NCBI GenBank assembly: GCA_040902425.1
Contig: JBBDXI010000015.1
Coordinates: 1-8,187, forward strand
Reading direction: 5' to 3'
Source: JBBDXI01 sp040902425
Lineage (GTDB): Bacteria > Planctomycetota > Phycisphaerae > Phycisphaerales > UBA1924
DNA length: 8,187 nt
A model generated the notes under the pieces. It saw nothing but the letters and a program-made list of their open reading frames with translations. It made no database searches and was not told the origin of the DNA. The first letter of the stretch is position 1, and each line of letters begins with the position of its first letter. A program made the position numbers and the translations under genes. Shown in pieces: positions 6,288 through 8,187 of the stretch.

Positions 6288-6308
6288 CGGCGGCTTTCCG
6301 GCACGGCC

Positions 6309-6334
6309 GAACCGGTGGCACGAACCGGTGGCAC
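6309..6334. repeat. 13-bp perfect tandem repeat upstream of rimO
   Basis: GAACCGGTGGCAC occurs at 6309-6321 and directly again at 6322-6334. Each copy contains the palindrome ACCGGT. It lies in the 54-base gap between the MshEN-like gene's stop and the rimO ATG. The 'GTGGCAC' core recurs in the 18-bp repeat at the right end of the window. Confidence 0.8.
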
Positions 6335-6341
6335 GGCTCTC

Positions 6342-6815
6342 TCAGGCGATGTTCAGCCGGCGGCCGGCGACGACATCCGGGCTCATGCCCTCCATGGGGT
6401 AGTGGCGCAGGAGGGCCTCGCCGAGGGAGCGGGGGTCGGCCAGGACGAAGAAGCAGGGGGCCTGGATCTTCCAGCCGGCGAACTTCAGAGCCCGGGGGAG
6501 GTGGTCCTGGGTGGTGCAGATGAGCAGCTCATCGGCCTCGAAGCGCAGGGGGAGCATGCGGAACTGCCAGGCCTGGCGCCGGTCCAGGAGCGTGAGGGCG
6601 GCGGGGTCGAGCCGCTCGGATCGGGGGTCCACGCGGCGGGCGATGAGGGCGTACTGCTCGGCCCAGGCCTCCTCGACCGCCGACTGGCCGACGCCGAAGA
6701 GCCGCTCGGCGAGCTCGCCGAAGGGGCGGCCGGTCATGCGCTGGTGCTCGAGCACGGCGTCGCGCTGGGCCTCGGTCAGAACACCACGGCGGACGAGCAG
6801 GTCTCCGAGACGCAT
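6342..6815 (-). CDS. Stand-alone GspE/PilB N-terminal (MshEN-like) domain protein
   Basis: The 157-residue protein begins 'MRLGDLLVRRGVLTEAQRDAVLEHQ' and continues 'GRPFGELAERLFGVGQSAVEEAWAEQYA'. This is the pattern of the N-terminal domain of type II secretion and type IV pilus ATPases (GspE, PilB, MshE). In MshE-type proteins 'RLGxxL..G.L......L..Q' motifs bind cyclic di-GMP. No Walker A/B ATPase domain follows, and the frame ends naturally with 'DVVAGRRLNIA'. It is therefore an orphan sensor or adaptor, not a truncated ATPase in an obvious sense. The second half, 'RMLPLRFEADELLICTTQDH', fits the beta-strand part of the same domain. Cyclic di-GMP binding is an inference. The ATG is preceded by GGAGG (6824-6820) at four bases. 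No secretion or pilus genes are in view; rimO lies downstream and clpS upstream, both in the same direction. Confidence 0.8.
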   Translation of the reverse strand: MRLGDLLVRRGVLTEAQRDAVLEHQRMTGRPFGELAERLFGVGQSAVEEAWAEQYALIARRVDPRSERLDPAALTLLDRRQAWQFRMLPLRFEADELLICTTQDHLPRALKFAGWKIQAPCFFVLADPRSLGEALLRHYPMEGMSPDVVAGRRLNIA

Positions 6816-6979
6816 GGGGCCTCCATGCCGGGGCGACGGAAGGGCGCCGGCGGAGCGTGCATCGGGCCGCGGGCGCGCCCGCTGAATCCGGAGCTGCCGC
6901 GCGCGGCGGGCCGGGGCGCGGCCGGGAGGAGTCGCGGGATTGGGGGGTCCGAGAATCGCCGGGGCGCGGGCGTCCGCGG

Positions 6980-7357
6980 TCAGTCCGCCGCCTCCATCGT
7001 GACGGTGAGGCTCCGCGAGCGGAACTGCTCGACGTAGAGCTCGGCCCGCTCGCGGTGGGTGGTGAGGACCAGGGCGAGGCCCGTGCGGTGTGCCTCGACC
7101 ATCACGGCCGCGGCCCGCTGGGGCATGAGGGGCGTGAGGTCGCAGAGCGTCTCGACGACGTAGAGGGCGTCGTGGACGGGGTCGTTATGGAGGATGAGGC
7201 GGTAGGGGGGGAGGCGGCCCTCGCGCGGGAGCGCAGCCCGCTCGCGGAGGCCTGTGGGGCCGGCGGGCTCCTGCGGGTCGGCCCGGGTGGCGGGGGGGTG
7301 GGGGGTGATCGGCTGGGGCTCCGCGTGGGCGCGGGCCTGGTCGTCGCTCTGGGACAT
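6980..7357 (-). CDS. clpS: ATP-dependent Clp protease adaptor ClpS
   Basis: ClpS recognises N-degron substrates (Leu, Phe, Tyr, Trp at the N-terminus) and passes them to the ClpAP or ClpCP protease in the cytosol. The core starts at residue 51 with 'YRLILHNDPVHDALYVVETL'. N58-D59 correspond to the Asn34-Asp35 pair of E. coli ClpS that holds the substrate amino group. H90 in 'MVEAHRTGLALVLT' matches His66. The end 'THRERAELYVEQFRSRSL' is typical. The position of the E. coli gatekeeper Met40 appears to be a small residue (A64), so side-chain selectivity may differ. The 48-residue N-terminal tail is Pro-rich and disordered, longer than the E. coli tail that engages ClpA. AGGAG (7367-7363) five bases before the ATG supports the start. 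No clpA or clpC is in the window. Confidence 0.93.
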   Translation of the reverse strand: MSQSDDQARAHAEPQPITPHPPATRADPQEPAGPTGLRERAALPREGRLPPYRLILHNDPVHDALYVVETLCDLTPLMPQRAAAVMVEAHRTGLALVLTTHRERAELYVEQFRSRSLTVTMEAAD

Positions 7358-7450
7358 CTCCGCTCCTGCCCGGGCCGCGGGGTGGGCCCGTTACGCACTC
7401 CGTCTGCTCACCCGGACGGGGCCCGGGCGAACTCGGCGGGAGCGTAGGCA

Positions 7451-7473
7451 GGGGGCGGGGGGCGTGGGCGGGG
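7451..7473 (+). other. G-quadruplex-capable tract in the divergent intergenic region
   Basis: Four G-runs (GGGGG 7451-7455, GGGGGG 7457-7462, GGG 7466-7468, GGGG 7470-7473) are separated by loops of 1, 3 and 1 bases. The tract lies in the 169-base gap between clpS (-) and the unknown gene (+), 54 bases before the latter's start. Such short-loop tracts fold readily in vitro; a role in either promoter is unproven. Confidence 0.55.
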
Positions 7474-7526
7474 CGGATGGCCGCAAAGGCCCCTGGGAGG
7501 GCGGTTTCGGGCATACTACGGGGGTG

Positions 7527-7949
7527 ATGAACCTGGACCGGACGGTGCTGATCGTGACGGGGGCGCACCTGGAGGCGGAGGTGCACGACCGGCCGCTGGC
7601 CTACGGCCTGCGCGAGCGGATGCTGGAGCGGCTGGCGGGGGCCGGGCACGAGGGGGCGAGGGTGATCGTGTGCAGCGATGTGTGGTACCTGAACAACGAG
7701 CCGCTGCGGCGGCGGCCGACGGTGAGCATCGGGGCCCCCGGGGTGAACGCGCTCTCGGCGTTCGTGGGGGACAAGCTGCCCAGCGTGTTCACGGTGGATG
7801 GAGTGATGGTGGTGCAGGCGGACCTGGAGATGATCGACCAGGTGGTGTGCTGCTGGGGCCGGGATGCGGGCGCAACGCGGGCGGCAGTGGAGGCCTTCGA
7901 GGAGCGGTACCTCGGGCAGTTCCTGGAGGCGGCGACGGCGGAGTGGTGA
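7527..7949 (+). CDS. Conserved-looking protein of unknown function
   Basis: The 140-residue protein reads as a compact alpha/beta domain. It has a first strand 'TVLIVTGAHL' (6-15), a helix 'LAYGLRERMLERL', a strand 'RVIVCSDVWYLNNEPL' (45-60), 'PTVSIGAPGVNALSAFVGDK' (64-83), a strand 'DGVMVVQADLE' (91-101), 'VVCCWGRDAGAT' (106-117), and a closing helix. The spaced 'CSD.WYLNN', 'SIG.PGVN' and 'CCWG.D..AT' segments look like a conserved core, perhaps a nucleotide- or ligand-binding fold, but I recognise no named family. Cys49, Cys108 and Cys109 are the only cysteines. The open frame extends upstream to 7254, but that part is Gly/Arg/Trp-rich and antisense to clpS, so the ATG at 7527 is preferred (GTG at 7524 is adjacent). 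CATACT (7512-7517) is a weak -10 candidate that would leave almost no leader. It is divergent from clpS. Confidence 0.75.
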   Translation: MNLDRTVLIVTGAHLEAEVHDRPLAYGLRERMLERLAGAGHEGARVIVCSDVWYLNNEPLRRRPTVSIGAPGVNALSAFVGDKLPSVFTVDGVMVVQADLEMIDQVVCCWGRDAGATRAAVEAFEERYLGQFLEAATAEW

Positions 7950-7982
7950 GGGCGGGGAGGCCGGGGAGGGCGGGAGAGGGGG
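7950..7982 (+). other. G-quadruplex-capable tract immediately after the stop codon
   Basis: Six runs of three or more G (starting at 7950 and ending at 7982) are separated by loops of 1, 5, 1, 1 and 3 bases. The tract begins directly after the TGA of the unknown gene, so it would lie in that message's 3' end. It could act as a structural transcript end or simply reflect G-rich strand bias. Confidence 0.5.
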
Positions 7983-7990
7983 AGAAGAGG

Positions 7991-8068
7991 CCACAGATGG
8001 CACAGATGAGCACAGATAGGGAGAAGGAGAAGGAGCCGCAGATGGCCCAGATGGGCCCAGATGGGGGA
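7991..8068 (+). repeat. Duplicated block of CAGATGG-type short repeats
   Basis: CAGAT occurs at 7994, 8003, 8013, 8039, 8048 and 8058, giving two triplets with the same 9- and 10-base spacing, offset by 45 bases. Blocks 7991-8023 and 8036-8068 therefore look like two diverged copies of one 33-base unit, joined by a purine tract with GAGAAG repeats. From memory, 'CACAGATGnCACAGATG' strings recur between genes in planctomycete and related genomes. No open frame with coding character covers 7950-8187. Confidence 0.7.
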
Positions 8069-8151
8069 GAGCGTGGAGCGCGGGCGGCGGGGGTTGGTCG
8101 GGCGCTTGGGGTCGGGGAGGGTGGGTAGGGATGCACGGGCGAGCCGAAGAC

Positions 8152-8187
8152 GGCACGCCCGTGGCACCCGGCACGCCCGTGGCACCC
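8152..8187 (+). repeat. 18-bp perfect tandem repeat at the window edge
   Basis: GGCACGCCCGTGGCACCC occurs at 8152-8169 and directly again at 8170-8187. The second copy ends exactly at the window edge, so more copies may follow. Each unit contains the self-complementary-looking GGCACG...CGTGGC parts. The GTGGCAC word is shared with the tandem repeat upstream of rimO. Confidence 0.8.

Noticed and set aside
6816..6979. Intrinsic terminator or small gene between clpS and the MshEN-like gene
   Set aside because: The stretch is GC-rich and can fold in many ways, but has no T-run after any hairpin and no convincing short coding frame.
7254..7526. N-terminal extension of the unknown 140-residue protein
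   Set aside because: It runs antisense through the clpS start and the promoter gap, and has Gly/Trp/Arg-rich non-protein-like composition.
7991..8068. CRISPR array
   Set aside because: Units are only 9-10 bases with no unique spacers of proper length, and there are no cas genes.
7185..8174. Long Pro/Ser-rich open frame on the minus strand over the right end
   Set aside because: It is antisense to the 7527-7949 gene and overlaps clpS. Its Pro/His/Ser repeats come from the intergenic repeats and GC bias.
1..8187. Insertion sequence or prophage
   Set aside because: No transposase, integrase or phage gene is visible. The short inverted and tandem repeats do not flank a mobile gene.

Overview
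This is a very GC-rich bacterial chromosome segment, by eye about 70 percent G+C, with nine supported protein genes and no RNA genes, transposase or CRISPR array. I infer a planctomycete, most likely from the Phycisphaerae side. The reasons are a small membrane protein ending in a 'CGYxLxGL...CPECG' zinc ribbon, a RimO with a long spacer before its radical-SAM core, weak Shine-Dalgarno sites, and many short palindromic or tandem repeats between genes. This is pattern recognition, not a measured placement.

Layout: 1-152 holds two hairpin-forming repeats. 153-593 (+) is a RidA/YjgF-family imine deaminase that looks most like the 2-aminomuconate deaminase branch. 597-1280 (+) follows after three bases and encodes a small two-helix membrane protein with a zinc ribbon. 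Its stop codon is interleaved with that of the convergent Fic gene at 1277-1885 (-). Upstream of Fic in the same direction lies an XRE-type helix-turn-helix gene (1953-2339, -). It has a near-consensus sigma70-like promoter inside nested palindromes. This regulator-Fic pair resembles the 'mobile mystery protein A/B' pairs and looks like a self-regulated toxin-antitoxin-like or signalling module. Two overlapping genes (3545-4312 and 2427-3548, both -) encode a DUF4230-like single-pass membrane protein and an uncharacterised two-helix membrane protein. They probably act together at the membrane.

A 37-bp imperfect inverted repeat (4411-4530) separates that pair from the right-hand group. The group consists of rimO (4572-6287, -), a stand-alone GspE/PilB N-terminal (MshEN-like) protein (6342-6815, -) and clpS (6980-7357, -). 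A divergent gene for a conserved-looking protein of unknown function follows at 7527-7949 (+). The last 240 bases hold no gene. They contain a G-quadruplex-capable tract, a duplicated block of 'CAGATGG' repeats and an 18-bp tandem repeat running to the window edge.

Housekeeping functions (RidA metabolite damage control, RimO modification of ribosomal protein S12, ClpS N-end-rule proteolysis) are mixed with accessory or lineage-specific genes. The most promising points for follow-up are the XRE-Fic pair with its possibly leaderless, palindrome-covered promoter, the translationally coupled DUF4230 membrane pair, the orphan MshEN-like protein, and a palindromic repeat sitting in frame inside rimO.
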